Shown here: positions 63,491-64,000 of the stretch, piece after piece
Layout: each line of letters opens with the position of its first letter
How positions within the stretch are numbered: the stretch's first letter is position 1
Origin: Brevibacterium daeguense
GTDB lineage: Bacteria; Actinomycetota; Actinomycetes; Actinomycetales; Brevibacteriaceae
Assembly: GCF_021729135.1 (NCBI RefSeq)
Contig: NZ_JAJTWW010000001.1
Coordinates: forward strand, 496,001 to 560,000
DNA: 64,000 bases
Reading direction: 5' to 3'
Translations under genes and position numbers: made by a program
Notes under the pieces: model-generated
Seen by the model: the letters and a program-made list of their open reading frames with translations, nothing else
Databases searched by the model: none
Told to the model about the DNA's origin: nothing

Positions 63491-64000
63491 ATGCCTGTGA
63501 ACGAATCCGACCCGGATTCACCGATGCCCGAGAACCAGCCCGAGTCCGAACCGTCCAAGGACGAACGTCGCCGTGCCATGGTCGACCGAGTCCTCTCGCG
63601 GGCCGGCACCGCCCTGACCGACGACGAGCTCGTCCACGAGTCCGGCGCACAGGCGGATGTCCTCGACAGACAGGCGCTGCGCCGGATCGACGGGCTGTCG
63701 ACCGAACTCGAGGATGTCACCGAGGTCGAGTACCGGCAGCTGCGGCTGGAGAAGGTCGTGCTTGCCGGCCTGTACTCGACGGGCACCGCTGCGGAGGCCG
63801 AAGCCTCTCTGCGGGAGCTCGCAGCACTCGCGGAGACCGCCGGGTCCACGGTGCTCGACGGGATGCTGCAACGTCGTGAGAACCCGGATCCGGGCACGTT
63901 CTTCGGCCGCGGCAAGGCGCAGGAGCTCGCCGAGGTCGTCGCCGCAGTGGGCGCCGACACCGTGATCGTCGACTCCGAACTCGCTCCGGGCCAGCGGCGC
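63491..64000 (+). CDS. hflX: GTPase HflX (N-terminal part; runs off the window)
   Basis: First 170 codons of the ribosome-associated GTPase HflX, which splits or rescues 50S and 70S particles. The visible part is the HflX N-terminal domain: LEKVVLAGLYSTG, LAALAETAGSTVLDGMLQRRENPDPGTFFGRGKAQEL and the following VIVDSELAPGQRR. The G domain is beyond the end. The first ~45 residues are an acidic extension. GAGAG-type purine-rich sequence precedes ATG 63491. Its place after dapF is as expected. Confidence 0.92.
   Translation, partial: MPVNESDPDSPMPENQPESEPSKDERRRAMVDRVLSRAGTALTDDELVHESGAQADVLDRQALRRIDGLSTELEDVTEVEYRQLRLEKVVLAGLYSTGTAAEAEASLRELAALAETAGSTVLDGMLQRRENPDPGTFFGRGKAQELAEVVAAVGADTVIVDSELAPGQRR

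Overview
The window is a GC-rich actinobacterial chromosome segment. The conserved Actinomycetota housekeeping order runs left to right across it: dxr, rseP/rip1, ispG, GNAT, proS, rimP-nusA-ylxR-infB-rbfA, truB-ribF-rpsO-pnp, an M16 peptidase, dapB, dapA, RNase J, ftsK, pgsA, cinA, a ClgR-type regulator, DUF3046, recA-recX, miaB-miaA, dapF and hflX. Gene order, codon bias and the many leaderless start sites suggest a member of the Micrococcales, perhaps close to Brevibacterium; this assignment is inference. The first gene (acyl-CoA dehydrogenase) and the last (hflX) run off the window. No tRNA, rRNA, CRISPR, insertion sequence or prophage was seen.

Accessory blocks sit at gene boundaries in this backbone. 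Between rseP and ispG (about 3.86-9.9 kb) there is a stop-codon minisatellite, a DrrAB-like ABC exporter and a set of genes that looks like an undescribed GTP-derived pathway. That set holds a GTP cyclohydrolase II fused to a RibD-type reductase and, converging on it with a 100-nt overlap, a glycosyltransferase, a degenerate 6-pyruvoyl-tetrahydropterin-synthase homologue and a medium-chain dehydrogenase. Between the GNAT gene and proS there is a tightly coupled CoA-transferase / HMG-CoA-lyase-like / nitrilase operon, next to an S4-domain protein and an AAA ATPase. Between proS and rimP are a TauE/SafE exporter, an APH-type kinase and a ferritin-like (DUF4439) lipoprotein.

Further right, a TAXI-type TRAP transporter and a superoxide dismutase lie between the M16 peptidase and dapB. 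An acyl-CoA synthetase and a polytopic acyltransferase-like protein lie between dapB and dapA. Between RNase J and ftsK is a 2-hydroxy-acid module: IclR regulator, LctP permease, GlcD-type FAD oxidase, GlcG-type protein and malate synthase. It should import glycolate or lactate and could carry glycolate through glyoxylate to malate. Its divergent promoter region holds an IclR-type palindrome and a CRP/GlxR-type site.

A strong regulatory theme is leaderless transcription. A TANNNT -10 box lies 6-7 nt before the start codon of at least ten genes, which fixes several starts. Other cis elements include a LexA (SOS) box before recA, several perfect GC-rich hairpins between genes, and a putative 17-codon leader ORF that overlaps the ispG start as GTGA.
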